A DNA stretch of 64,000 bases from Natroniella sulfidigena (GCF_023223645.1 NZ_JALKBY010000014.1:1-64000); one strand, 5' to 3'; positions 54,604 to 62,860 are shown, counted from the stretch's first letter. Notes: generated from the sequence alone by a model not told the origin. Numbers and translations are program-made.

Positions 54604-55038
54604 ATGAAATCAAACAATTGGAATCCACTTAGAGAAATAAATACTTTACGAGAGCAGATGAATAGATTCCTAGATGAGAGATTACCAGAAGAAGAAAAAA
54701 CATATCCAGCAGTTGATGTTTATGAAGATGGGGATAATTTAGTTGTTAAGGCAGATTTACCAGGGGTAAGGTCTGATGATCTTGAAATAATGGTTAGTGA
54801 AGAGACTGTTATTATTCAAGGTCAACACCAAGAGCAGGAGAGAACTAAAGTGAAGAACGGATATTATTATGAAGAAAGAAGCAGGAATGAATTTCAACGA
54901 AGAATAACATTACCACTCAAAGTTAAACACCAAGAGGCTAGAGCTGATATTGAACACGGGGTTATGGAGGTAATAATTCCGAAGGCGGAAGAGGAGTTAA
55001 ACAAGGTGACTAGGTTAAAATTGAATAATGAGGAATGA
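54604..55038 (+). CDS. Small heat shock protein (Hsp20/alpha-crystallin)
   Basis: The 144-residue protein has the alpha-crystallin domain at about 35-135 (AVDVYEDGDNLVVKADLPGV, RRITLPLKV, GVMEVIIPK), ending with KVTRLKLNNEE, without the usual IxI tail motif in exact form. It holds unfolding proteins. RBS GGAGGTAA. No CIRCE element is visible upstream. Confidence 0.95.
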   Translation: MKSNNWNPLREINTLREQMNRFLDERLPEEEKTYPAVDVYEDGDNLVVKADLPGVRSDDLEIMVSEETVIIQGQHQEQERTKVKNGYYYEERSRNEFQRRITLPLKVKHQEARADIEHGVMEVIIPKAEEELNKVTRLKLNNEE

Positions 55039-55047
55039 ATGATTATC

Positions 55048-55083
55048 AAAGGTCAAGCATATTAATATGCTTGACCTTTTTTT
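55048..55083 (+). terminator. Terminator after Hsp20
   Basis: A perfect 32-nt palindrome (AAAGGTCAAGCATATT and complement) is followed by T. Confidence 0.94.
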
Positions 55084-55192
55084 ATGGTCTCTTACAAAAG
55101 CTTAAGTTTTTAGATCTCACTTAAACTTAGACTTAATATTGCTAGTATAGAACTTTAATCATCCATCAATTTACAACAAATTAATTATTTCC

Positions 55193-55221
55193 TTGACATT
55201 AGTTTTAAAAAAGTTTATAAT
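55193..55221 (+). promoter_or_regulatory. Perfect sigma-A promoter of iron-sulfur cluster genes
   Basis: TTGACA (55193-55198), 17-bp spacer, TATAAT (55216-55221). The operator-like palindrome starts at the last base of the -10. Confidence 0.9.
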
Positions 55222-55257
55222 ATTAATACCCTCCCCAGAAGAGGGGGGGTATTAATA
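55221..55257 (+). promoter_or_regulatory. Palindromic operator, CsoR-family-like
   Basis: TATTAATACC (55221-55230) and GGTATTAATA (55248-55257) are perfect 10-bp arms around a C/G-tract centre CTCCCCAGAAGAGGGGG. CsoR/CstR/FrmR-type repressors bind ATACCC...GGGTAT sites with central C/G tracts, so a metal- or persulfide-sensing repressor is possible. The location over the transcription start would give repression. No such regulator gene is in the window. Confidence 0.55.
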
Positions 55258-55272
55258 AAGGGGGTATTATAA

Positions 55273-55998
55273 ATGATAGCTAATATTAAAAAATATTCAT
55301 GGGTTTTAGTACCTACAATTGCTTTTGGAGGTTTGTTTTATCCGTTATTAGGTTTGGCTATGATTGGGATTATGCTTGGAATAATACTAATTGGATTATT
55401 TAATGGGAAGTATTGGTGTGGAAATTTATGTCCTCATGGAAGTTTATTTGATGTTTTAATCAGTAAGTTTTCTATTTCTAGAAAGATACCAGCTTTCTTT
55501 AAATCATCGTTTTTGAAGTGGGGTTTTTTCATCTTTTTTATGGGGATGTTCAGTAGACGTTTGATGAATGTGATGGCTACTTGGGGTAGTGAAGAGTTTC
55601 TTGATAATTTGGGTTTGATGTTTACGATGCAATACTTAATAATGCCTACAATTTTAGGAGTTAGTTTAGCGATCCTAATCAGTCCAAGAACCTGGTGTTC
55701 TTTCTGCCCGATGGGAGCAATGGGTCAAATCATGGGTAAACTTGGAAATGTCTTAGGGATTAATCGTACATTTGAACAGAGAATTACTATTAATCAACCT
55801 ACAGAATGTCGAGAATGTGGTCTATGTGCTAATAATTGTCCGTTAGAGTTGGAGCCTTATACAAATTTTGATCAAGAAAATCGTTTTGATGATGATAGAT
55901 GTATCAAGTGTGCTGAATGTGTTGAGGCTTGCCCTATCAATATTCTAGAATTGAAAAAGCGTGATGAAGTGACTAAAGATACTGTAAGGAGGGTATAA
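55273..55998 (+). CDS. Membrane 4Fe-4S protein (NapH/CcoG-like)
   Basis: The 241-residue protein has helices at about 8-45, 78-100 and 115-138. Cytoplasmic cysteine pairs are CGNLCPHG and CSFCPMGAMG, and two ferredoxin motifs are CRECGLCANNCPLE (about 177-190) and CIKCAECVEACP (about 212-223). NapH-like proteins pass electrons from the quinone pool or support metal-centre assembly. Preceded by a perfect promoter and a palindromic operator, it heads a small redox cluster. Confidence 0.9.
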   Translation: MIANIKKYSWVLVPTIAFGGLFYPLLGLAMIGIMLGIILIGLFNGKYWCGNLCPHGSLFDVLISKFSISRKIPAFFKSSFLKWGFFIFFMGMFSRRLMNVMATWGSEEFLDNLGLMFTMQYLIMPTILGVSLAILISPRTWCSFCPMGAMGQIMGKLGNVLGINRTFEQRITINQPTECRECGLCANNCPLELEPYTNFDQENRFDDDRCIKCAECVEACPINILELKKRDEVTKDTVRRV

Positions 55999-55999
55999 G

Positions 56000-56221
56000 A
56001 TGGCTGATTGTGAACATATAACTAATTGTGCTTTCTTTAATGATAAAATGGATGAAAAAGCAGGATTGGCCAGTCTATATAAAAAGAGATATTGCCAAGG
56101 GGATAATTCTAATTGTGCTCGTTATTTGGTGAGTAAGACTGTAGGGAGTCAGTGTTTGCCGAGTGGTTTATTTCCTAATCAACATCAGAAAGCGGAGAAG
56201 ATAATAAAAGAATGTAATTAA
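56000..56221 (+). CDS. Small cysteine-rich protein (73 aa)
   Basis: Seven cysteines occur in CEHITNCAFF, KRYCQGDNSNCARY, SQCLPSG and KECN. The spacing CxxxxxC-FF...K.YC.G....CAR is a pattern seen in small proteins and domains of anaerobes that probably bind an iron-sulfur cluster or heme (inference). RBS AAGGAGGG overlaps the end of the upstream gene, so the two are translated together. Function unknown. Confidence 0.8.
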   Translation: MADCEHITNCAFFNDKMDEKAGLASLYKKRYCQGDNSNCARYLVSKTVGSQCLPSGLFPNQHQKAEKIIKECN

Positions 56222-56234
56222 ATAGGTTGTTCAA

Positions 56235-56275
56235 AATTCAGTCAGATCTTAACCGATCTGACTGAATTATTTTTG
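56235..56275 (+). terminator. Terminator after Cys-rich protein gene
   Basis: AATTCAGTCAGATC and GATCTGACTGAATT pair perfectly around TTAACC and are followed by a T-run. Confidence 0.94.
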
Positions 56276-56376
56276 ATTAATAGAGGTTGAGTTCTTGTTT
56301 GACAGGTGTTAGCTAATATAAGAGTATAATAATGCTCCTCTCCTGTGGCAGGGGCTTATCATTAGGAGGGATAGAG

Positions 56377-56919
56377 ATGAAGGAAGTAGTAGTTATTTAT
56401 TGGTCTAAGACAGGGAATACAGAGCAAGTAGCTAGATCAATTCAGAAAGGGGCTAAGAAAGCTCGGGCCAACGTTTCATTATTGAAGATTGAAGAGGCTA
56501 AGGAAATTGACTTTTATGATTATGATCTAGTTTGTCTGGGGGTTCCTTCTTACCATTGGCATCCTCCTAAGCCAGCTGATCGCTTTTTAAAGAATAAGTT
56601 TAAAGAGTATCGAAAGGAAGGGAAGGTTAAGTTGGGTGCTCCTAAGGTCGAAGGTAAGAATGCGTTAGTATTTTGTACTTATTCAGGGCCTCATACTGGT
56701 ATTGATGAGGCTATACCAGTAGGGGATTATGTAGGTCAATTTTTTGCCCATTTTGGTTTTAATGTAGTTGATAAGTTATATATTCTCAGTGAGTTTAAGG
56801 CTAATGGTACTGAAGGTGTTAACCTTGAAGGTAGAATGGGAGATATAAGAGGTTTGCCTACTGCAGAGCAGTTAGAGAAGATTAGTCAAGATACTGAAGA
56901 ACTAGTAAGCAATCTCTAA
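56377..56919 (+). CDS. Flavodoxin-family protein
   Basis: The 180-residue protein has the FMN phosphate loop YWSKTGNTEQVA (about 8-19), CLGVPSYHWHPP and FCTYSGPHTG. It is longer than simple flavodoxins and resembles flavodoxin domains of anaerobic oxidoreductases. It probably transfers electrons in cytosol, perhaps with the iron-sulfur genes upstream, though a terminator separates them. ATG at 56377 follows TAGGAGGGATAGAG; the earlier frame from 56332 has no RBS. Confidence 0.87.
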   Translation: MKEVVVIYWSKTGNTEQVARSIQKGAKKARANVSLLKIEEAKEIDFYDYDLVCLGVPSYHWHPPKPADRFLKNKFKEYRKEGKVKLGAPKVEGKNALVFCTYSGPHTGIDEAIPVGDYVGQFFAHFGFNVVDKLYILSEFKANGTEGVNLEGRMGDIRGLPTAEQLEKISQDTEELVSNL

Positions 56920-56960
56920 AAATTTACTTTGAGCTAAAGAGAATTTAATTTACAAGGAAG

Positions 56961-56989
56961 AAACCTCTGGGTAAATTGCCTAGAGGTTT
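56961..56989 (+). terminator. Probable terminator after flavodoxin
   Basis: AAACCTCT and AGAGGTTT with inner GG/CC pair; the T-tract is weak. Confidence 0.65.
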
Positions 56990-57043
56990 AAATATTTGGT
57001 TTATTTTGAAAGATGCGTTATAGTTATTTAGAGAGGTGATTTT

Positions 57044-57199
57044 ATGACTGATAAGTTTAGAGAAGAGATTGAATTTTTGCGAGAGAAAATGAATAAGAAA
57101 ATTCAAAGTAATGATTTATTAGATAAAAATGTATTGGCTATTAGTCAAAAATTAGATCAGAAGATTGTCGAGTCAATGAAAAGAAAGAAGGGTCAATAA
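57044..57199 (+). CDS. Spo0E-like aspartyl-phosphate phosphatase
   Basis: The 51-residue protein reads MTDKFREEIEFLREKMNKK, then LLDKNVLAISQKLDQKIVE. Two helices and the SQxLDxxI motif are the hallmarks of the Spo0E family, which dephosphorylates Spo0A and delays sporulation. RBS GAGAGGTGAT precedes ATG. It agrees with SASP and GerW genes elsewhere in the window. Confidence 0.85.
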   Translation: MTDKFREEIEFLREKMNKKIQSNDLLDKNVLAISQKLDQKIVESMKRKKGQ

Positions 57200-57669
57200 T
57201 TAGTTATCAGAAAGTAATTTCTGCTTAAAGTAATTCAAGTATAACCAAGTTACCGTAACGTGCCATAAGGAATATAGAATAATAGGTACTATAATTCTAC
57301 CATAATTAGATTTGAAAATTTTAAGGTTGATCAGTACATTAGCAAAGAGTGTACTATAAAAACCACCAGTCAATGCCAAAAGATAATTCCATGGTTTTGT
57401 AGTAGGTAAAAAGTATAAAAAGATGATAAAGTAGAAAGTCCAAGCTATCGGAGGAAAGAGAGGAATTCCCATAAATCCAAATGGTCCATAATTGATATGA
57501 GTACCTAAATCTAACAGTTGTCCGACTAAAAGAATAATTAATATATCAAATACTGCACCAAAGAGACCCCATAAATACCAAGTTGACCGATTACTTTTTT
57601 GGGGACTATAGCTACTAAAACTATAAATAATATTACAGTATAGATTGGATAGATAAAATAAGTTGGCAT
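57200..57669 (-). pseudogene. Frameshifted multi-helix membrane protein gene (CBO0543-like)
   Basis: ATG at 57669 starts MPTYFIYPIYTVILFIVLVAIVPKK-type sequence (first helix). At a run of six A (57595-57600, reverse strand, after CCCC) the frame changes. The other frame then continues as SNRSTWYLWGLFGAVFDILI and MGIPLFPPIAWTFYFIIFLYF to a stop at 57200. One extra base in the run would give an unbroken protein of about 156 residues with four or five helices. Either a true mutation, a sequencing error or transcript slippage. Family resemblance to the CBO0543 group is tentative. Confidence 0.7.
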
Positions 57670-57872
57670 TTCAAAAATTTTTCACCCCTCCTTTCTATAT
57701 CCTTATAATTTACAAAAATAATTTTATTATGCAGTGAGTTTTGATTTTTTGGTAGACTTTACATTTATTCCTTAATAATATAAACTATTATTATATATTC
57801 CGATATATTGTACTAAAGAATTATTAAGAGAGGTGGCATAAGTAAATAAAGTTAAAAAAGGAGGAGCAGAGT

Positions 57873-58082
57873 TTGAAAGCAGTAATAGATCGTTTTGAAA
57901 ATGATTATGCTGTAGTTTTATTTGGCGAAGAAGAAATTAAAGTTGATATCCCTAGTCAGCTTTTACCTGATGAAGTTAGTGAAGGTACATGGTTAGAAGT
58001 CTCTTTTACAATTGATCAAGAAACTTCTGAGGATAGAGAAAGAAAGATTGGAAATTTGATTGATAAACTTAAAAACAACTAA
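57873..58082 (+). CDS. DUF3006-family small protein
   Basis: The 69-residue protein has the DUF3006 pattern: KAVIDRFENDYAVVLFGEE, VDIPSQLLPDEVSEGTWL and RERKIGNLIDKL. It is a small beta-barrel-like protein, common in Firmicutes, often beside MBL-fold nucleases. An MBL protein gene lies 1 kb downstream. TTG at 57873 follows AAAGGAGGAG. Function unknown. Confidence 0.88.
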   Translation: MKAVIDRFENDYAVVLFGEEEIKVDIPSQLLPDEVSEGTWLEVSFTIDQETSEDRERKIGNLIDKLKNN

Positions 58083-58110
58083 TTAAAATATTAGGTATTA
58101 TTTAAATTAT

Positions 58111-58192
58111 AAACCTTAGTAGTGCACTCTACTGGGGTTTATTCGTATTAAAAGGGGGAAATAACAAAGAGATGCATTGATGCATCTCTTTG
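58111..58192 (+). terminator. Hairpins downstream of the DUF3006 gene
   Basis: AAACCTTAGTAG / CTACTGGGGTTT (58111-58140) is a likely terminator. A second, near-perfect palindrome CAAAGAGATGCAT / ATGCATCTCTTTG (58165-58192) lacks a T-run and has no known role. Confidence 0.6.
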
Positions 58193-58267
58193 TAGAGCCT
58201 TAAGCATTCTGTTTAAGAAGTTCAAAGGTAGTTTGTATTTCTAAATCGATTCTATAAAGCTTAGCTT

Positions 58268-58680
58268 TAGTAATTGGTAATTAGTGATTTGTGATTGGTA
58301 AAATCAAAGTCAAAATTTTTTGACACAGCGTCCTGAAGAAAACGTTTTTTGTTTTCTGAGGAAGTACTCTTGGGGTGCGTCCTGAGGAAGCGACGCGGAG
58401 CTAGTGCCCTTGGGCGTATTATGAGAGAAATGTTTTTTATTTCTCGAGGAAATAGTCTTGGGCTTGAACTCTTGGGGTGACTAAGGTTTAACTAAGTTCT
58501 GATTAAAACCAATTAAAATTTATTTTATGACCTTGAAATTGTCTTGTGTTAGTCGAATTTTAATCCGAATTTAGTCTGCGTCTAACAAGGGTTTGATTAT
58601 ATGTTTTTAGAGGTTTGAATTTACTAATTACTAGTTACCAATCACTAATGACTGTGTCACAAAGTGACACATTATATCAA
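58268..58680. repeat. MITE-like element D with tandem GAGGAA..TCTTGGG modules
   Basis: The ends are inverted copies (AGTAATTGGTAATTAGTG at the left; CACTAATGAC preceded by ATTACTAGTTACCAAT at the right). The right end adds a perfect TGTGTCAC-AAA-GTGACACA hairpin and the ATATCAATT word shared with repeats A and C. Inside, three modules pair a small hairpin or linker with GAGGAAGTACTCTTGGG, GAGGAAGC...GTGCCCTTGGG and GAGGAAATAGTCTTGGG (58328-58470). No coding region. The rest of the gap to 58848 shows nothing I can identify. Confidence 0.55.
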
Positions 58681-58848
58681 TTCCATTATTAATATTAGTC
58701 GGCTTAATCACCTTTGCTAGAAGGGGTTTTTAAAGAAGTGTAGAAAGGAATAAACTAATACAGAGTAAGTGGAGCGGTTGCAGGAGATAGGTTAAGATGA
58801 GCGGGGGAGGTTTTTGTTTGGTTAGACCTAAACGTTTACGGTAATATC

Positions 58849-59022
58849 TTACTTTGATTCTCTCTTAGCTTCTTCAATAGCTTTATAAATAGTCTTGTAA
58901 AATTTGGCTACTTCATTAGTATAGTGTTCGTTAGTACTGGAATCGGCCGTCAGCAAAGGACTATTATTGTTGTTATCTAGCATTTTGATTGTTATTTCTT
59001 TAGCAATCTTATCAGTTTTCAT
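58849..59022 (-). CDS. Small protein of unknown function (57 aa)
   Basis: Reverse-strand ATG at 59022 follows GGGGTGAT and opens 57 codons: MKTDKIAKEITIKMLDNN at the start and VAKFYKTIYKAIEEAKRESK at the end. The layout of two helices joined by an Asn/Ser-rich linker resembles small uncharacterised clostridial proteins of the form ITxxxI...KFYxxxYxAI. No function can be given. It is divergent from the MBL gene. Confidence 0.72.
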   Translation of the reverse strand: MKTDKIAKEITIKMLDNNNNSPLLTADSSTNEHYTNEVAKFYKTIYKAIEEAKRESK

Positions 59023-59161
59023 TTTATCACCCCATAAATAATTTAACCTCCCCCTGAATAGTTATTCTAGGGTGATCAGGAAAAACCTTCTATCTAAATC
59101 ATAAAATTATTAATAATGACAATCTATGGGATAGATAATTAATCTTAAAGGGGGAAACATA

Positions 59162-59911
59162 ATGGGAAAATTAAAGGGAACAGCTAATATTTATCATCTT
59201 TATCATAGCGGAGTAGCGGTAGAAACTGAATCAAAACTATTAATCTTTGATTATTATAATGATAGTCCAGTAGGTAAGGAGCGGAGTTTAGAAACAGGAG
59301 TAGTAGATCCGGATATTTTCAGCAGGAAAGAGCAAGGATTGGTTTTTGTATCCCATAATCACAATGATCACTTCAATCCTGTTATTTTTGAGTGGGAGCA
59401 GAAGGTTGATAATTTACATTATATTTTAAGTGATGACCTGCAAGTAAATGATAAGAAGGAGAATTACTATCAGTTGGGGAAATATCAGCAGTTGGAGTTA
59501 GAAGATGTTACAGTCAATACTTATGGTACGACTGACCAAGGGGTTTCTTTTTTAGTTGAGGTAGATGGTTTAGTTATCTTTCATGCTGGAGATTTAAATT
59601 GGTGGCATTGGAATAAGTTTAGTCCAGCTGAGCGAAAACAAGAGGAAAGAGAGTATAAAGAGGAGTTGGCCCGATTACCAGAGGTAAATATTGATCTAGC
59701 GTTTGTTCCTGTTGATCCGAGGTTAGAAGAGCATTATTATCGGGGAGGAGAGTATTTTGCTCAAGAGTTTAAACCTAATTTGTTAGTTCCGATTCATTTT
59801 AGTAATAACTATGAAATTACCGAAGAGTTTGCTGATAAGATAGCTGATTTAGCGGTTGATTCAGCTGTGATTAAAAAGCGAGGATCGAAAATTAGCTACA
59901 GTAGTCTATAA
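59162..59911 (+). CDS. MBL-fold metallo-hydrolase (UlaG/RNase Z-like branch)
   Basis: The 249-residue protein has the zinc motif VSHNHNDHFNP (about 66-76), FHAGDLNWWHW (about 139-149) with the bridging Asp, and LVPIHFSNNYE near the C-terminus with the last His. It belongs to the beta-lactamase-fold hydrolases; the short form with AGDLNWWHW is common in clostridia and uncharacterised. RBS AGGGGGAAA. It ends in a terminator. Confidence 0.9.
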   Translation: MGKLKGTANIYHLYHSGVAVETESKLLIFDYYNDSPVGKERSLETGVVDPDIFSRKEQGLVFVSHNHNDHFNPVIFEWEQKVDNLHYILSDDLQVNDKKENYYQLGKYQQLELEDVTVNTYGTTDQGVSFLVEVDGLVIFHAGDLNWWHWNKFSPAERKQEEREYKEELARLPEVNIDLAFVPVDPRLEEHYYRGGEYFAQEFKPNLLVPIHFSNNYEITEEFADKIADLAVDSAVIKKRGSKISYSSL

Positions 59912-59937
59912 AAGAAGATAATGAATTTTCCTAATCA

Positions 59938-59967
59938 GACTCTCATCTTAATAGATGAGAGTCTTTA
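59938..59967 (+). terminator. Terminator after MBL gene
   Basis: GACTCTCATCT and AGATGAGAGTC pair perfectly around TAAT, followed by TTTA. Confidence 0.88.
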
Positions 59968-60289
59968 TGAATATAATTGACAAAAAGTGGAGTAATTATT
60001 AAAAAATTAAAGGAAATTTATTCTTTAAAAAGAAAATAATAAAAGAAAAGATAAATTATAAAGTGACACATTTTGTTTATTTATAATACTTTTGATTTAT
60101 TTAAGAAATTATGATATGGTAATCATCAGTAGATTATTCATACAAAATAGGGTTGATTACTCAGGATAAGGTTTTGGGGTGTATTGAAAGACTATTTACC
60201 TATTGGAGCAAAAGTGAAAATAATAACTTGTTGTTATTATCAAGTTTAACTTACTTTGCTGAAAAAACTTTAGTATTGGAGAGATTATT
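59968..60289. other. Gene-free stretch upstream of the STAS gene
   Basis: About 320 bp of AT-rich DNA. The only structure noted is an ATAATAAC/GTTATTAT inverted repeat at about 60220-60239 and a TTGACA at 59978 without a convincing -10. No coding region is supported. Confidence 0.5.
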
Positions 60290-60601
60290 ATGACAATAAA
60301 AGATAACAATAAGTTAGAAATAATTGTTAGTGCTGAAGATAAGATTGATGTTAGTAATTCGCAAGAATTTGAAAGAAAGTTACAGATTGCTTATAATCAA
60401 GGGTATGAGCAGATTATAATTGATTTTAAGAATGTTACTAGGATAGACACTTGTGGTTTGGGTAAGTTATTATCATTTTATAAAAAAATAAGAGTAAGAA
60501 ATGGTGAGTTGCGAATTATAAACCTAACTAATGACTATATAAAAAAGATGTTTAAAATGATTAAGCTCAATAAAATCATTGATATAGAAGGAATAGAATA
60601 G
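60290..60601 (+). CDS. STAS-domain anti-sigma factor antagonist
   Basis: The 103-residue protein is a single STAS domain: KIDVSNSQEFERKL, IIIDFKNVTRIDTCGLGKLLSFYKK. The phosphorylatable position, Ser/Thr before xGLG in SpoIIAA, is Thr or Cys here (DTCGLG). Such proteins release sigma factors from kinase-type anti-sigma factors. No partner kinase is in the window. RBS GGAGAG precedes ATG. Confidence 0.88.
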   Translation: MTIKDNNKLEIIVSAEDKIDVSNSQEFERKLQIAYNQGYEQIIIDFKNVTRIDTCGLGKLLSFYKKIRVRNGELRIINLTNDYIKKMFKMIKLNKIIDIEGIE

Positions 60602-60703
60602 TGACTGTATAATTTTTGGAATTATTGAGCAATTTAATTTTGTTAACTAGCCATTTATACTAAATGTTAATAAATTTTATCTTTCATTTTGGGTAAAATA
60701 TGT

Positions 60704-60709
60704 TATAAT
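60704..60709 (+). promoter_or_regulatory. Extended -10 promoter of miaB
   Basis: TGTTATAAT provides the TGn-TATAAT extended -10 element 35 bp before miaB; the -35 is weak. Confidence 0.55.
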
Positions 60710-60743
60710 GAAATACTGTATTGGATCTTAAAGGAGTGATAAG

Positions 60744-62072
60744 ATGAATCAAGAGAATAAATCATATCTAATAAAGACCTACGGTTGTCAAATGAATGAG
60801 CATGATTCAGAAAAACTTGCAGGTGTGCTAGAAGATGAAGGCTATCAGCCAACTGAAGAATTAGAGGATGCTGATATAATCATTTTAAATACATGTTGTG
60901 TACGAGAGAATGCTGAATTAAAGGTTTATGGTAAGGTGGGCCAACTAAAAAACTTAAAAAGGAAGAATCCCGATCTAATCATCGGTATTTGTGGCTGTAT
61001 GATGCAGCAAGAGGATGTAGTTAAGGAGATTAAGGAGAAGTATCGTCATGTTGATATTGTTTTTGGGACTCATAATATTCATCATTTTCCTAAGTTATTA
61101 AAGGAAGCTAAGGAGGATAAGAATCCTTTAGTCAAAGTTTGGGAGGAGTCTAAAGAGTTGATTCCCGAGATGCCTGTCCAAAGAAAGGATGATCACAAGG
61201 CATTTGTGACGATTATTTATGGGTGTGATAATTTCTGTACATACTGTATTGTTCCTCATGTTAGAGGAAGGGAGAAGAGTCGTCCGTTAGAGAACATTGT
61301 CAAAGAAATTGAAGATTTGGTGGCAGATGGGGTTAAAGAAGTGACCTTGCTCGGTCAGAATGTAAACTCTTATGGTAAAGATTTTGAAGAAGAAATTGAT
61401 TTTGCTGACTTATTGACTGAGATTAATCAAGTTGAAGGTTTAGCTAGGATTCGTTATATGACTTCTCATCCGAGGGATTTCAGTGATAAATTAGTCGAGA
61501 CTATCAGTCAATTGGATAAGGTATGTAATCATTTTCATCTACCAGTCCAAGCTGGAAGTAATAAAATACTTAAAAAGATGAATAGAAATTATACAAAAGA
61601 GGAATATTTAAGATTAATAGAAAAAATTAGAGCAAATAATCCGGATGCTGCGATAACGACAGATGTTATTGTTGGTTTTCCAGGAGAGAGTGAAGAGGAT
61701 TTTGAAAAGACCCTTGATCTATTTAAGAAGGTAGAATTTGATATGGCTTATAGTTTTCTTTATTCTAAGCGAACAGGTACGCCAGCTGCAGAGTATGATG
61801 AGCAGATCTCTGATGAGGTTAAAAAGGAGCGATTACAGCGTTTAATGGATATTCAAAGTGATATTAGTTTAAAGAAAAATAAGCCTTTAGAGGGTCAGAT
61901 TGTTGAAGTATTAGTAGAAGGAGAAAGTAAAAAAGATCCTAATAAATTAACTGGTAGAACATGTTCAAATAAAATAGTTATCTTTGAAGCAGACCGTGAT
62001 TTGACAGGAGAGCTAATTAATGTTAAAATAAACAGAGTACAGAGTTGGACATTATTTGGTGACTTGGTTTAA
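60744..62072 (+). CDS. miaB: tRNA-2-methylthio-N6-dimethylallyladenosine synthase MiaB
   Basis: The 442-residue radical-SAM enzyme adds the methylthio group to i6A37 of tRNA. The N-terminal UPF0004 domain has [23 protein letters not shown] and GCMMQQ (three Cys for the auxiliary cluster). The radical SAM motif is [11 protein letters not shown] (about 160-170), and TRAM is C-terminal. It leads the miaB-ricA-ricF-mutS order, matching Bacillus ymcB-ymcA...mutS. Confidence 0.98.
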   Translation: MNQENKSYLIKTYGCQMNEHDSEKLAGVLEDEGYQPTEELEDADIIILNTCCVRENAELKVYGKVGQLKNLKRKNPDLIIGICGCMMQQEDVVKEIKEKYRHVDIVFGTHNIHHFPKLLKEAKEDKNPLVKVWEESKELIPEMPVQRKDDHKAFVTIIYGCDNFCTYCIVPHVRGREKSRPLENIVKEIEDLVADGVKEVTLLGQNVNSYGKDFEEEIDFADLLTEINQVEGLARIRYMTSHPRDFSDKLVETISQLDKVCNHFHLPVQAGSNKILKKMNRNYTKEEYLRLIEKIRANNPDAAITTDVIVGFPGESEEDFEKTLDLFKKVEFDMAYSFLYSKRTGTPAAEYDEQISDEVKKERLQRLMDIQSDISLKKNKPLEGQIVEVLVEGESKKDPNKLTGRTCSNKIVIFEADRDLTGELINVKINRVQSWTLFGDLV

Positions 62073-62109
62073 AGGAAGTTTTTTAAATTTTAAGGGGGAT
62101 TTTAATTTT

Positions 62110-62457
62110 ATGTCAATTAAAGAGAAAGCTGAACAATTAGCGGAAGAGATTGTAGAATCTAATGAGTATGATGATTTGAAAGCTGCAGAAGAAGAGATGC
62201 AAGCTGATGAAGCTGCTCAAGAAATTCTACAAGAATTTCAATCTAAGCAGAAGATGGCACAAATGGCCCAAATGAATGGTCAAGGAGTAACTGAAGAGAT
62301 GCAACAAGAAATTCAAGGGTTACAGGCCAAAATGCAACAGAATGAAAAGATCAAAGGATATATGGAAGCACAGCAGGAGTTTAATGGAATAATGGAGCAA
62401 GTTAATGAAGTTATTTCTACTGCTATTCAAGGTCAAGAGCAACCACAACAAGCTTAA
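62110..62457 (+). CDS. YlbF/YmcA (RicF/RicA) family protein, copy 1
   Basis: The 115-residue helical protein has the family pattern KAEQLAEEIVESNEYDDLKAAEEEMQADEAAQEIL and LQAKMQQNEKIKGYMEAQQ. In Bacillus, RicA-RicF-RicT form a complex that affects RNA maturation with RNase Y and sporulation/competence. This copy lacks cysteines. ATG at 62110 follows AAGGGGGAT; a frame from 62056 overlaps miaB. RicT is not in the window. Confidence 0.88.
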   Translation: MSIKEKAEQLAEEIVESNEYDDLKAAEEEMQADEAAQEILQEFQSKQKMAQMAQMNGQGVTEEMQQEIQGLQAKMQQNEKIKGYMEAQQEFNGIMEQVNEVISTAIQGQEQPQQA

Positions 62458-62494
62458 AATAAATTGAAGTTAAGTTCTAAGGGGGATATTTATT

Positions 62495-62857
62495 ATGTCT
62501 ATTATGGAAAAAGCTCAGGAATTAGGTACTGAGATTGTAGAATCACAGGAATTTTCTGAGCTCAAAACTGCAGAAGAAGCAATGGAAGCTGATGAAGCTG
62601 CTCAAGAAATCTTACAAGAGTTCCAAACTAAGCAGCGTAAAGCTCAAATGGCCCAGCAAAATGGTCAGCCAGTTTCTGATGAGCTTAAGAAAGAATTACA
62701 GGGGATTCAAGCTAAGATGCAACAAAATGAGCATGTTAAAGAGTATATGGAAGCACAACAGAAGTTTGGTAAAGTAATGCAGACGGTTAATCAAGTGATC
62801 AGTGCTGCTATCCAAGGTGAAGAGTGCGGTCCAGATTGTGGAGCAGGTTGTTGTTAA
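62495..62857 (+). CDS. YlbF/YmcA (RicF/RicA) family protein, copy 2, with Cys-rich tail
   Basis: This 120-residue paralog aligns with copy 1 over its length (KAQELGTEIVESQEFSELKTAEEAMEADEAAQEIL) but ends in EECGPDCGAGCC. The Bacillus Ric complex binds 4Fe-4S clusters through C-terminal cysteines, so this copy is the likely cluster ligand and copy 1 its Cys-free partner (inference). RBS AAGGGGGAT. A strong terminator follows. Confidence 0.89.
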   Translation: MSIMEKAQELGTEIVESQEFSELKTAEEAMEADEAAQEILQEFQTKQRKAQMAQQNGQPVSDELKKELQGIQAKMQQNEHVKEYMEAQQKFGKVMQTVNQVISAAIQGEECGPDCGAGCC

Positions 62858-62860
62858 TTA

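Noticed and set aside
58320-58480. Hammerhead ribozyme or RNase P-like RNA in element D
   Set aside because: CTGAGGAA words recall such RNAs, but the conserved cores (CUGANGA...GAAA, or the P4 region) are not present.
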